Source: Bradyrhizobium neotropicale (GTDB taxonomy: Bacteria; Pseudomonadota; Alphaproteobacteria; Rhizobiales; Xanthobacteraceae). From it: 36,023 nt of DNA. The stretch spans positions 1 through 36,023 of the forward strand of contig NZ_LSEF01000057.1 in the NCBI RefSeq assembly GCF_001641695.1, written 5' to 3'. A model generated the notes under the pieces. That model had not been told where the DNA came from. It saw nothing but the letters and a program-made list of their open reading frames with translations, and did not search any database. Numbering within the stretch: the first letter of the stretch is position 1; the number at the start of each line of letters is the position of its first letter. A program made the translations under genes and the position numbers. Shown here piece by piece: positions 22,150 to 32,703 of this stretch.

Positions 22150-22920
22150 ATGCGCATCGACGTCTCGCTGCTGCCGGCGCTCGCCGCGGCCTTCATGCTC
22201 GCCTTCGCCCGGGTCGGCGCGATGGTGATGCTGCTGCCGGGCCTGGGTGAGACCAACATTCCGACGCGGGTGAAGCTGTCGATCGCGCTGCTGCTCACGC
22301 TGATCATCCTGCCCCTGCATCGCAACGCCTACCATGTCGACATGGGCTCGCTCGCGCCGCTTCTGGTCATGATGCTGCATGAGATCGTGATCGGCATCGT
22401 GCTGGGAGCAACCGCGCGCGTGACGCTCGCGGCCCTGCAAGTCGCAGGCTCGGTGATCGCGCAGCAGATGGGGCTCGGCTTCGTCACCTCGGTCGATCCG
22501 ACCCAGGGGCAGCAGGGCGTGCTGGTCGGCAATTTCCTCACCATGCTGGGCGTGACGCTGCTGTTCGCCACCGACAGCCATCACCTCGTGATCGCCGCGC
22601 TGAACGACAGCTACACGATTTTCTCGCCGGGCGAGACGGTATCGAGCGGCGACGTCGCTTCGCTGGCGACGCGCGCCTTCGCCGCCGCGTTCCGCCTCGG
22701 CTTGCAACTCTCCGGGCCGTTCCTGGTGTTCGGGCTCGTCTTCAACATCGGGCTCGGCGTGCTGGCGCGGCTGATGCCCCAGATGCAGGTCTATTTCGTC
22801 GGCATGCCGCTCTCGATCTTCGCCGGCTTCCTGGTGCTCGGCGTGGTGATCGCGGCGATGATGGGCACGTTCCTCGACTACTTCATCGGTGTCATGCACC
22901 AGATGATGCCGCTCAAGTAG
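22150..22920 (+). CDS. fliR: Flagellar export gate protein FliR
   Basis: A 256-residue polytopic export-gate protein that completes the FliP-FliQ-FliR channel. Family landmarks are FARVGAMVMLLPGLGETNIP and RVKLSIALLLTLIILPLH, MLHEIVIGIVLGATARVTLA, QVAGSVIAQQMGLGFVTSVD and NIGLGVLARLMPQMQVYFVG. It starts 17 bp after fliQ and is followed by flhB after 12 bp, the common fliQ-fliR-flhB order. Confidence 0.96.
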   Translation: MRIDVSLLPALAAAFMLAFARVGAMVMLLPGLGETNIPTRVKLSIALLLTLIILPLHRNAYHVDMGSLAPLLVMMLHEIVIGIVLGATARVTLAALQVAGSVIAQQMGLGFVTSVDPTQGQQGVLVGNFLTMLGVTLLFATDSHHLVIAALNDSYTIFSPGETVSSGDVASLATRAFAAAFRLGLQLSGPFLVFGLVFNIGLGVLARLMPQMQVYFVGMPLSIFAGFLVLGVVIAAMMGTFLDYFIGVMHQMMPLK

Positions 22921-22932
22921 GAGGGATCGTCT

Positions 22933-24012
22933 ATGGCGGAAGACAACGATCCCGACAGTCAAACAGAAGACCCGACGCAAAAGCGTCTCGACGAGGCGCT
23001 CGAGCGCGGCGACGTTGCCAAAAGCCAGGAGATCAACACCTGGTTCGTGATCGCGGGCGGCACGCTCGTGGTCTCGACCTTCTCGGGCTCGATCGGCGGC
23101 GGCCTGGTGATGCCGATGCGCAACCTGCTCGCCAATTCCTGGATGATCAAGACCGACGGCAGGAGCCTGCTCGCCTTGATGCAGCAACTCGAATTCGTGG
23201 TGCTCGCGGCAATCGGCGTGCCATTGCTGATGCTGGCGCTCGCGGCGATTGCCGGCAACATGCTCCAGCATCGCCTGGTCTGGTCGGCCGAATCCCTGAA
23301 ACCCAAGTTCAGCAAGCTCTCGCCCGCCGCCGGCTTCAAGCGCATCTTCGGCAAGCAGGCCGCGGCGAACTTCCTAAAAGGTATCGGCAAGCTGATCGCG
23401 CTCGGCACCGTCATGACCATGATCCTGTGGCCGGAGCGGCATCGCATGGAGGCAATGGTCAAGCTCGATCCGGCCGCCATGCTGGGCGCGACCACCAGCA
23501 TGACCATCCACCTGCTCGGCGCGGTGGTCGCGGCGCTCGCCATCGTCGCGATCGCGGACTATTTCTTCCAATATCGAAGCTGGTTCCAGCGGCAGAAGAT
23601 GTCGCTCCAGGAGATCAAGGAGGAGTTCAAGCAGTCCGAAGGCGACCCGCACATCAAGGGCAAGATCAGGCAGCTCCGGCAGCAGCGCGCCAAGAAGCGC
23701 ATGATGGCTGCGGTTCCAAAGGCCTCGGTGATCATCACCAACCCGACCCACTATTCGGTGGCGCTGTCCTACGAGCGCGGCATGTCGGCGCCGATCTGCG
23801 TCGCCAAGGGCGTCGACAATCTCGCCTTCAAGATCCGGGAGATCGCGCGCGAGCACGACATTCCGATCGTCGAGAACGTGCCGCTGGCCCGCGCGCTCTA
23901 CGCCACAGTCGAAATCGACCAGGAAATCCCCACTGAGCACTACCATGCGGTCGCCGAAGTCATCGGCTACGTGATGCGGCTGAAGCGCGGATTTGGCGCC
24001 GGACGGGGATAA
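22933..24012 (+). CDS. flhB: Flagellar export switch protein FlhB
   Basis: A 359-residue membrane protein with four predicted helices and a cytoplasmic domain that switches export from rod/hook to filament substrates. The N-terminus reads DPTQKRLDEALERGDVAKSQ. The autocleavage site N270-P-T-H273 is intact within VIITNPTHYSVAL. KIREIAREHDIPIVENVPLA and YATVEIDQEIPTEHYHAVAE are the C-terminal signature. AGGAGGG lies upstream of the start. Last flagellar gene of the operon; cckA begins 154 bp later. Confidence 0.97.
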   Translation: MAEDNDPDSQTEDPTQKRLDEALERGDVAKSQEINTWFVIAGGTLVVSTFSGSIGGGLVMPMRNLLANSWMIKTDGRSLLALMQQLEFVVLAAIGVPLLMLALAAIAGNMLQHRLVWSAESLKPKFSKLSPAAGFKRIFGKQAAANFLKGIGKLIALGTVMTMILWPERHRMEAMVKLDPAAMLGATTSMTIHLLGAVVAALAIVAIADYFFQYRSWFQRQKMSLQEIKEEFKQSEGDPHIKGKIRQLRQQRAKKRMMAAVPKASVIITNPTHYSVALSYERGMSAPICVAKGVDNLAFKIREIAREHDIPIVENVPLARALYATVEIDQEIPTEHYHAVAEVIGYVMRLKRGFGAGRG

Positions 24013-24020
24013 AATCCCCG
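24004..24020. repeat. Short hairpin overlapping the flhB stop codon
   Basis: CGGGGAT (24004-24010) and ATCCCCG (24014-24020) form a perfect 7-bp stem with an AAA loop that includes the flhB stop codon. No T-tract follows on the plus strand, so it may stabilise the 3' end or slow read-through to cckA rather than terminate fully. Confidence 0.45.
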
Positions 24021-24166
24021 AAAAGCACCGGAAATGGCTGTAATCTGGGAATCAGCGTACCTTTCACCCTTGCTGCCCTTGCGCCCGCGGGTCCGATTCA
24101 GGCAGGGAAGACCCCGCGTGCCCCGTGGCGCGTTCGTAATCTGCCGACAGGCTGCGCCCGCTTGAG

Positions 24167-26746
<2,580 letters not shown>

Positions 26747-26977
26747 TGCATCTCCGTTGAGGGATGCGAGCGCAGCGAGCCGGATTCCGTTGGAAAGGCG
26801 CCGGTAACCCGCGACCACGGTTCCACCCGTCCCCCCTCCAAACCCCGGGAAATGCGTGCTTTTGCGCCATCCCCGCGACTGAGGGCCGCAGCCGGGGGTT
26901 CCAAAAGCAGCTTCACTTTTATAGAAGGCTGACCATCTTAGGAGCACGTCCCCATGCCGGGGATTTGGGAAACGCAC

Positions 26978-27940
26978 ATGAATTTCTCGCAACGTAGCCG
27001 CAGTTTCGTGAAGACGATTGCCGTCGTGCTGGCGCTCGCGCTGCCGACCGCGCTCGCGATCTCATCCGCCGACGCCCGCGTCGGCGGCGGCTTCTCGTCG
27101 GGTTCGCGCGGCTCGCGAACCTATACGGCGCCACCGTCGACCTCGACGGCGCCGGGCTCGACGTCGCAGTTCAACCGCACCTACACCCAGCCGGGCGCAG
27201 GCATGAATTCGGCCGCATCCGCGCCCGCGCGCGGCGGCCTGTTCGGCCGCGGCGGCGGCTTCCTGGGCGGCCTCGCCGCCGGCTTCCTCGGCGCAGGCCT
27301 GCTCGGCATGCTGTTCGGTGGCGGCCTGTTCGGTGGCCTCGGCGGCCTCTCGTCGATCCTCGGCCTGATCCTCCAGATCGTGCTGGTGGTGTTCGTGGTG
27401 CGGCTGGCGATGTCGTGGTGGCAGCGCCGCAACGCGCCGCCGCAAGCCGCCTATGCCGGCGCTGACGTCGGCCCCGGACCGCAGCCGAACTACCGCAGCG
27501 GCCTCGGCGGCTTCGGCTTCGGCGCCAACAATGCGCCGCTCGAGATCCAGCCGGCCGACTATGAAGCGTTCGAGCGCCTGCTCGGCGATATCCAGACCGG
27601 CTGGTCGAACGAGGACGTGGCCAAGCTGCACACGCTCGCGACGCCGGAGATGGTCTCCTATTTCGAGAAGGACCTCGCGGAGAACCGCGCGCGCAATGCC
27701 GTGAACAAGGTGACCAACGTCAAGCTGCTGCAGGGCGATCTCGCCGAAGCCTGGCGCGAGGGTGCGACCGACTATGCAACCGTGGCGATGCGCTTCGCGC
27801 TGACCGACAAGACGGTCGACCGCAACACCGGCGCGATCGTTGCCGGCAGCGAGCAGCCGACCGAGGTCACCGAAGTCTGGACCTTCGCTCGTCGCCCGGG
27901 CGGTGCTTGGGAATTGTCGGCGATCCAGCAGACGAACTGA
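26978..27940 (+). CDS. Tim44-domain (Tim44-like) membrane protein
   Basis: A 320-residue protein with a signal-like N-terminus (FVKTIAVVLALALPTALAIS), a Gly/Ser-rich segment with repeated glycine-phenylalanine motifs (FGRGGGFLGGLAAGFLGAGL) and a membrane helix around residues 130-150. A C-terminal Tim44-like domain follows (about 185-320, DYEAFERLLGDIQTGWSNED, LHTLATPEMVSYFEKDLAEN, TEVWTFARRPGGAWELSAIQ). Bacterial members are thought to act at the envelope; the exact role is unclear. ATG 26978 is taken with GGGAAA upstream; another ATG at 26954 is in frame. The 231-bp region before it has no clear gene. A strong terminator follows. Confidence 0.85.
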   Translation: MNFSQRSRSFVKTIAVVLALALPTALAISSADARVGGGFSSGSRGSRTYTAPPSTSTAPGSTSQFNRTYTQPGAGMNSAASAPARGGLFGRGGGFLGGLAAGFLGAGLLGMLFGGGLFGGLGGLSSILGLILQIVLVVFVVRLAMSWWQRRNAPPQAAYAGADVGPGPQPNYRSGLGGFGFGANNAPLEIQPADYEAFERLLGDIQTGWSNEDVAKLHTLATPEMVSYFEKDLAENRARNAVNKVTNVKLLQGDLAEAWREGATDYATVAMRFALTDKTVDRNTGAIVAGSEQPTEVTEVWTFARRPGGAWELSAIQQTN

Positions 27941-27964
27941 TCGCGGGCGGATCGAACATCAAGG

Positions 27965-27994
27965 GCGTCGTGCTTCGGCACGGCGCTCTTTTTT
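27965..27994 (+). terminator. Rho-independent terminator after the Tim44-like gene
   Basis: GCGTCGTGC (27965-27973) pairs with GCACGGCGC (27978-27986) across a TTCG tetraloop with one G-T pair, followed by TCTTTTTT (27987-27994). It starts 25 bp after the stop codon. Confidence 0.92.
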
Positions 27995-28018
27995 GTTGGG
28001 CGGACAGCTCTGTCCTCC

Positions 28019-28098
28019 CGTCATTGCGAGCGCAGCGAAGCAATCCAGAATCCCACCGCGGAAAGACTCTGGATTGCTTCGCTGCGCTCTTAATGACG
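28019..28098. repeat. Dispersed palindromic (REP-like) repeat, copy C
   Basis: The left arm is identical to copies A and B for about 30 bp (CGTCATTGCGAGCGCAGCGA and onward). The right arm CTGGATTGCTTCGCTGCGCT ends TAATGACG. It lies between the Tim44 terminator and the glutathione S-transferase gene. Confidence 0.9.
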
Positions 28099-28188
28099 TG
28101 TTGTGAGGTCGTTCCGCACCCGCTCTGACGGAACCCTCCGCCCCGTGCTACATTGGTTCCGTCGCACCCACGCTCACGGACCTCATCC

Positions 28189-28896
28189 ATGAAATACGAG
28201 CTCTACTACTGGCCCGAGATACAGGGCCGCGGCGAATATGTGCGGCTGGCACTGGAGGAGGCGGGCGCCGCTTATGTCGACGTGGCGCGGGGCCCGCGCG
28301 GCAGCGGCGCCATGATGAAGATGATGAATGGTGATGGTGACACGCCGCCCTTCGCGCCGCCGTTCCTCAAGGCCGGCAAGCTCGTGATCGGGCAGACCGC
28401 CAACATCCTGCTCTATCTCGGCGCCCGCCATGGGCTCGCGCCGAAGACGGAAGGCGGCAAGCTCTGGGTCCATCAGCTTCAGCTCACGATCACCGATTTC
28501 GTGCTCGAAATCCACGATACCCATCATCCCCTCGGCCCTTCGCTCTACTATGAGGACCAGAAGTCGCCGGCGAAGAAGCGCACCGCCGAATTCTGGAACG
28601 AGCGCGTGCCGAAATATCTCGGCTATTTCGAGCAGCTTCTCGAGGACAATGGCGGGACCTATGTCACCGGCCGCAGGCTCACCTACGTCGATCTCTCGCT
28701 GTTCCAGATCGTCGATGGGCTGCGCTACGCATTTCCAAGACGCATGAAGGCCTTCGAGAAGGAGATTCCAGGCCTCGTCGCCCTGCACGATCGCGTCGCG
28801 GCGCGGCCGAACATCAAGGCCTATCTCGCAAGCGACCGCCGCATTCCCTTCAACGAGCAGGGCATCTTCCGCCGCTACAAGGAGCTGGACCAGTAG
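28189..28896 (+). CDS. Glutathione S-transferase family protein
   Basis: A 235-residue cytosolic protein with the two-domain GST layout. The N-terminal thioredoxin-like domain begins KYELYYWPEIQGRGEYVRLA and includes GQTANILLYLGARHGL, where Q-T replaces the common E-S glutathione contact. The C-terminal helical domain includes RLTYVDLSLFQIVDGLRYAF, a version of the N-capping/hydrophobic staple region, and RVAARPNIKAYLASDRR. It would conjugate or reduce electrophiles with glutathione; the substrate is unknown. ATG 28189 fits the family N-terminus; a start at 28153 adds 12 atypical residues. It stands alone between repeats and a 3' hairpin. Confidence 0.87.
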   Translation: MKYELYYWPEIQGRGEYVRLALEEAGAAYVDVARGPRGSGAMMKMMNGDGDTPPFAPPFLKAGKLVIGQTANILLYLGARHGLAPKTEGGKLWVHQLQLTITDFVLEIHDTHHPLGPSLYYEDQKSPAKKRTAEFWNERVPKYLGYFEQLLEDNGGTYVTGRRLTYVDLSLFQIVDGLRYAFPRRMKAFEKEIPGLVALHDRVAARPNIKAYLASDRRIPFNEQGIFRRYKELDQ

Positions 28897-28940
28897 CCGG
28901 TCCGGACGGAGACTGGCGGCAGCCACCGTTCCGGACCGGC
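28896..28940 (+). terminator. Long hairpin at the end of the glutathione S-transferase gene
   Basis: GCCGGTCCGGA (28896-28906) pairs perfectly with TCCGGACCGGC (28930-28940). The 23-base loop itself holds the small hairpin TGGC-GGCA-GCCA. The stem begins at the last base of the stop codon. Only a short CGTTTCGGG follows, so termination strength is uncertain. Confidence 0.5.
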
Positions 28941-28971
28941 CGTTTCGGGCGAGATCAAACGCCCGAAGACA

Positions 28972-29211
28972 TCAGGGCTTCCGCCCGGTGATCAAGGCTC
29001 CGGATGAGATCGATGCTCTCGATGACCACCGCATCGATCGGGCCGTGGCGCGCAGGAAGATCAGCAAAGTCGGGCGCGCAGGCTTGGCGTCGCGCAAGGT
29101 GAGGAGCGTGTCGGGCGGTGCCCGAACGGCATCTTCACATGCGGGCGCTTCGCTGCCGCCAACGGGGAAAAGGCAACGCTCGTCGGGGCAGGGTGGCTTG
29201 CAGAACATCAT
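28972..29211 (-). CDS. Hypothetical small protein
   Basis: A 79-residue frame whose start (ATG ATG at 29206-29211) is preceded on the minus strand by GGGAGAG, a strong ribosome-binding site. Three cysteines fall in the first 25 residues (MMFCKPPCPDERC), another follows in PACEDA, and the C-terminal half is basic and serine-rich. I recognise no family. It lies 143 bp downstream of the methyltransferase-like gene on the same strand. The competing plus-strand frame (28988-29266) has no comparable start signal. Confidence 0.42.
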   Translation of the reverse strand: MMFCKPPCPDERCLFPVGGSEAPACEDAVRAPPDTLLTLRDAKPARPTLLIFLRATARSMRWSSRASISSGALITGRKP

Positions 29212-29354
29212 CGTCTCTCCCGTTTGCCAAGTCGGACCGAAGTCGTGGCAGGCGCGCCGTGTGTAGCCAAATCAGATTGCGGCGGCGTCGGCTGATCGGA
29301 GGAGGGGATGCGCTTTTTGGGGAGACGTTGCCTCCTGCACGAAGGAGCGATGCG

Positions 29355-30029
29355 TCACCAGATGCCGGGCACGAGGCGGTAGCGCACCCGCGCGGCATAA
29401 TCGCTGTAGCCCGGCAAGCCTTCTCTCAATGTGCGTTCCTCGATGCGGATGCGGATCGCAAACAGGACGAGGAAGATGGGGGCGAGCGCAAGGCCCCACC
29501 ACGAGCCCACGAGCAGCGGCATGCCGGTGAAGAACAGGATCAAGCCGCTGTACATGGGATGACGGACACGGGCGTACGGTCCCGTCGAGATCACGCGCTG
29601 GGCGCGCTCCGCTTGCAGCTTCACCACGGGCGCGGCGAACGAGTTCTCGCGGAACACCCACAGCGTGAACAGCGTCGATGCCAGGTACAGCACGAAGCCG
29701 AGCGCCTGCAGGGCGAGGGGCATGTCGGAGGTGTGGTGTCGCCGCTCGAGCCCCATCGCGATCAGCCAGATCAGCATCACCAGAATGAACACGGCCATGA
29801 AGGCCTTGTCGGCGGACGGCTGGTCTTTCTGGATGACCGGGCGAAGGCGTTCGGCAAGCAGCGCCGGATCGAGCCGGTACAGCCACCAGCCGGAGAGCGG
29901 GCCGAGTATGGCGGAGGCGATCAGCAGCGCCCAGGCACCGGGCCAGTGCATCGTGCCGGCAGACGCGAACAACAGCGCGCCCATCGCGACGACGAAGATC
30001 GTGTTCTGCAACAGCAGCCGTGCGATCAT
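29355..30029 (-). CDS. Isoprenylcysteine carboxyl methyltransferase-family membrane protein
   Basis: A 224-residue polytopic membrane protein with about five hydrophobic segments and the ICMT/PEMT-like C-terminal signature. This consists of ISTGPYARVRHPMYSGLILF (the RHPxY S-adenosylmethionine-binding motif) and RIEERTLREGLPGYSDYAAR followed by YRLVPGIW. Bacterial members methylate small molecules or lipids; the substrate cannot be told. The start is ATG 30027-30029 at MIARLLLQN; upstream codons to 30272 run into the LuxR gene and are excluded. It starts 82 bp after the LuxR-type regulator on the same strand and may be co-transcribed with it. Confidence 0.85.
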   Translation of the reverse strand: MIARLLLQNTIFVVAMGALLFASAGTMHWPGAWALLIASAILGPLSGWWLYRLDPALLAERLRPVIQKDQPSADKAFMAVFILVMLIWLIAMGLERRHHTSDMPLALQALGFVLYLASTLFTLWVFRENSFAAPVVKLQAERAQRVISTGPYARVRHPMYSGLILFFTGMPLLVGSWWGLALAPIFLVLFAIRIRIEERTLREGLPGYSDYAARVRYRLVPGIW

Positions 30030-30111
30030 GGTCGATCTGGTTCCATTCCACGCCGGCACACTGCTAGCATTTCTTTCCGACAAACGTGCGGCCGACGCCA
30101 CAAGGCTGACT

Positions 30112-31233
30112 TCAGATCTTGATGGGTGGTGAAAAGGCCGCCACGAGCCGAACAAGGTCCGCCTGTCGTTTGGTTCCGGTCTTCGTGAAGATTCTGGCGA
30201 GATGTGTCTTGATCGTCGTTTCGGCGATGCCCATGCTTCTGGCCACGTCAGGAACCCCGCCGATCTCGACAATGGACAGGAACACGCGCAGCTCGGCCGG
30301 CGTCAGCTTGAAGAGCTTCCGGATGAGGTCGGGCGCGACGATTGTATCGAGCGCTGCCTTGCTGACGAACAGGACGGCGCAGGCCTCATAGCCGGCCGCG
30401 AACATTTGCCGGCGCCCAGCGGTCAGCGGCAGAAGGTGCCCGACATAACGGGAGCCGTCGCGGGCCATCAGATGCAGCGAAATGCTCGCGCTCGTCATCG
30501 CTCGGTCGCCGAGAACCGTGCCCGCCAGCGCCTGCCGCAGCACACGATCGGCATTCAGGTCGGACGTAACGAGCCGGCCATGAACCGAACGAAGGACGTC
30601 GGCCTCGTCCAGAATGTCTCGCGCGCTCGCATTGGAGTGCACGATATTGCCGTCGGCATCGAGCAGCAGGACGGCGGTTTGCAGGGCGTCGAGCGTACGG
30701 GCCGATGTCGCCTCCAATGCGTTCTGCTGCTGCAGCTTCTGTCTGACGAGCACGGCCCGTTGCACGTGCGGCGTGAGGTGGGAGATCACCTGATACATCC
30801 TGCGATCGACAGCACTGCCGGCCTTCATGATCGAGAGGCGGGATATTCCCTCGGCAGACTTGTGGAGCATGATATTGGCGGCGTCCTCGAGGCCCTGCGG
30901 CCGCGCCCATTCATTGTAGAACCTGGTCGTCCGGAATTCGTCGACATCGATCCAGTCCCTGATCGTCTGGATCTGACCGACCGGCGCGTGGAGCACGCCG
31001 CGCGACGGATCGAATGGCTCGTAGGTTTCGATGTAGGACTGAACATGGGCGGGCTCGACACCGACGGCATGCGAGATCATGGCCTCGCCGGCGGCCCCGA
31101 TCCAGACCAGACCGCCGCTCTGGCCGCCCGCCAGGTCGACAATGCTGCCAAGGGTCGTCGTCCATCGGGAATCGTCGAGCGATGCGTCGTAGATGTCCGC
31201 CACCAGCGAGAGCAGCTTCTCATTCAGTTCCAT
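30112..31233 (-). CDS. LuxR-family (orphan) transcriptional regulator with PAS-like middle
   Basis: A 373-residue regulator. The C-terminal GerE/LuxR helix-turn-helix (about residues 310-368) is clear: FKLTPAELRVFLSIVEIGGV, PDVARSMGIAETTIKTHLAR and IFTKTGTKRQADLVRLVAAF. A PAS-like segment around residues 180-215 includes LQTAVLLLDADGNIVHSNAS. The N-terminal part (LVADIYDASLDDSRW and WARPQGLEDAANIMLH) matches a widespread rhizobial type without an acyl-homoserine-lactone domain. It is therefore an orphan regulator with unknown signal. ATG 31231-31233 with GGGACA upstream is the start. Possible operon with the downstream methyltransferase-like gene. Confidence 0.87.
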   Translation of the reverse strand: MELNEKLLSLVADIYDASLDDSRWTTTLGSIVDLAGGQSGGLVWIGAAGEAMISHAVGVEPAHVQSYIETYEPFDPSRGVLHAPVGQIQTIRDWIDVDEFRTTRFYNEWARPQGLEDAANIMLHKSAEGISRLSIMKAGSAVDRRMYQVISHLTPHVQRAVLVRQKLQQQNALEATSARTLDALQTAVLLLDADGNIVHSNASARDILDEADVLRSVHGRLVTSDLNADRVLRQALAGTVLGDRAMTSASISLHLMARDGSRYVGHLLPLTAGRRQMFAAGYEACAVLFVSKAALDTIVAPDLIRKLFKLTPAELRVFLSIVEIGGVPDVARSMGIAETTIKTHLARIFTKTGTKRQADLVRLVAAFSPPIKI

Positions 31234-31304
31234 TGGCTTGTCCCACAGACGCATGGATGGGCTCGTTCGGCCTCACACATGAGCACGTCGGACGCGGAAA
31301 TTTG

Positions 31305-31500
31305 ATGAGCCGGATCACATTTGAAGACACTACGCGGCGCGGTGGGCGGTTTACGAGCGCATCGCGCGCGAAGGGGAGAGTGCGGCGGTGGGCGTCGTGA
31401 AGGGTCTAGCGTATCGCAACCGGCGGTGTTGCAGCACTTGCGGGCCGCTGAGGGAGGCCGGCCTGGTGCTGGAGCGCCGGGAGGGGCGAGCAGGGCGGAA
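31305..31500 (+). pseudogene. Frameshifted ArsR-type helix-turn-helix regulator remnant
   Basis: Consecutive pieces of an ArsR/SmtB-like repressor appear in different plus-strand frames: FEDTTRR (DPTRR-like, near 31320-31340), then AVYERIAREGES (near 31346-31381), then SVSQPAVLQHLRA (near 31408-31450), then LREAGLVLERREGR (near 31447-31490). Placed in order they rebuild the wHTH core of ArsR regulators found next to SRPBCC-domain genes, but at least three frame changes interrupt it. No intact partner gene follows. The rest of 31234-31610 holds nothing else I can support. Confidence 0.7.
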
Positions 31501-31610
31501 GTGGCGAGGAACAGGCTGAAGGCCAATGGGGCGTCCCAGCGGACGCGGCGACGATCGTGCGCCAAAGGCCCGATCAACCGGATCGGGCGCTTCACCTCGA
31601 AATGGACGGA

Positions 31611-31784
31611 TCAGGCGAGCTGATCGATCCGCGTGCCCTGACCCGGCGGCAGCGGCGCGGGCGGCGGTGGTTGGTAGGTCGGATCGTTGTCCTTGGTCTT
31701 GCTCTGATCGTCCTGCTGCTTGGTCGTGTCGTAGCTCGGCACCACGATCGCGATCGGCGGCGGCGCAACGCTGGAAACACTCAT
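31611..31784 (-). CDS. 57-residue proline-rich small protein
   Basis: A short frame on the minus strand starts MSVSSVAPPPIAIVVPSYDT and continues through a polar stretch (KQQDDQSKTKDNDP) to the C-terminal motif YQPPPPAPLPPGQGTRIDQL, then a final A. GAGG lies eight bases before the ATG. I recall similar Bradyrhizobium proteins with a conserved YQPPPPxPLPPGQGTRxDQLA ending, which is the main reason to call it; function unknown. No signal peptide or membrane segment is present. The arsR-like remnant lies just downstream (lower coordinates). Confidence 0.65.
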   Translation of the reverse strand: MSVSSVAPPPIAIVVPSYDTTKQQDDQSKTKDNDPTYQPPPPAPLPPGQGTRIDQLA

Positions 31785-31998
31785 CCACAGATCCTCACAG
31801 ATTGAAACAGTCGACAGTGACCTGCGAGAGGCGAAACTTCCGTCAAGGCGATCGTTAAAATGCGATGGATCTGGTGCGGGTGACGGCTGGCTTTCGCGTC
31901 CGTCTTGGCGTCATTTCAGGGAACGACCATCCTCCCCGTTTAGGCGGCGTCACGACACGTGTGTCGCCGTGCGTATGGCAAGAGTGGTGCGCGCCGAC

Positions 31999-32478
31999 CT
32001 ACTCGTCCTTCGGCCGCGTGATCGCGATCGCGGCTTCCGTTTTCGTGCGCGTGCATTCCATGTTGAGGCGCTTGTAGCGCATCACCACCTTGTCGCCGCG
32101 CAACAGGCCCATGCGCTTCAGGCAGCGCGAGGCGCCGGTCGCAGTGTCGTCCTTGGGCAGGGTGAAGATGATCGCGGACGCGGAGGCGACCAGATCATAG
32201 AACTGCGGCGTCGGCTTTCGCTCGCCCTTGGCATAGAGCTCGTTGGCGTAGTTCTGCCCCTGGGCGCGGCAGCCGAGCGACAGCTCCTTCGCCGCCGGAT
32301 GGGTGAGATAAATGATGTTGGCGGCCTTGAAGTTGACCTTCAGCTTGTCGATGCCGCTGGCGAGCTGCTTGGCGATGTCGTCGCACTGGTCCGCACGCGC
32401 GGGCGCGGCGAGGGCGACAAGACCGGTGATGGCGACGGCAACGAGAATTGCGCCGCGAAATTTCAAATTCAATGTCAT
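31999..32478 (-). CDS. Exported hypothetical protein with four cysteines
   Basis: A 159-residue protein with a clear signal peptide (FRGAILVAVAITGLVALAAP, cleavage near ARA-DQC). The mature part has four cysteines (DQCDD, SLGCRAQG, SRCLKRM, NMECTR), enough for two disulfide bonds in the periplasm. Other landmarks are KQLASGIDKLKVNFKAANII and VASASAIIFTLP. I do not recognise a named family. ATG 32476-32478 is chosen; an upstream in-frame start at 32520 would place 14 polar residues before the signal sequence. It is divergent from the fumarase gene. Confidence 0.75.
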   Translation of the reverse strand: MTLNLKFRGAILVAVAITGLVALAAPARADQCDDIAKQLASGIDKLKVNFKAANIIYLTHPAAKELSLGCRAQGQNYANELYAKGERKPTPQFYDLVASASAIIFTLPKDDTATGASRCLKRMGLLRGDKVVMRYKRLNMECTRTKTEAAIAITRPKDE

Positions 32479-32703
32479 GATGAAAAGCCCCTTCGGGTGT
32501 GTATTCAATCGTTGGCGCACGCAGAGTGCAAGGGGGCGGCCGGCGCCCGCCTGTGGCGGGACACCGCCCGAAAATGGCCCCCAAGGGGGACCGAATCGGG
32601 ATGCCCAGGCCGCGCCAGAGCGCCTTCCCTTTATGGCAAAAATGCTTAGAACGCTTCTATGCTAGCGGCCCGCGCGAGGGCTCCAAAACCCGAGATCGAC
32701 CCC

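Noticed and set aside
28988..29266. A plus-strand frame opposite the small minus-strand gene at 28972-29211
   Set aside because: It has no ribosome-binding site, while the minus-strand frame has a strong one; both cannot be supported.
31974..31998. CGACACGTGTGTCG-like symmetry near 31952-31965 as a terminator for the gene ending at 31999
   Set aside because: The arms are only 6 bp, and no T-tract follows on the minus strand, so the evidence is too weak to list.
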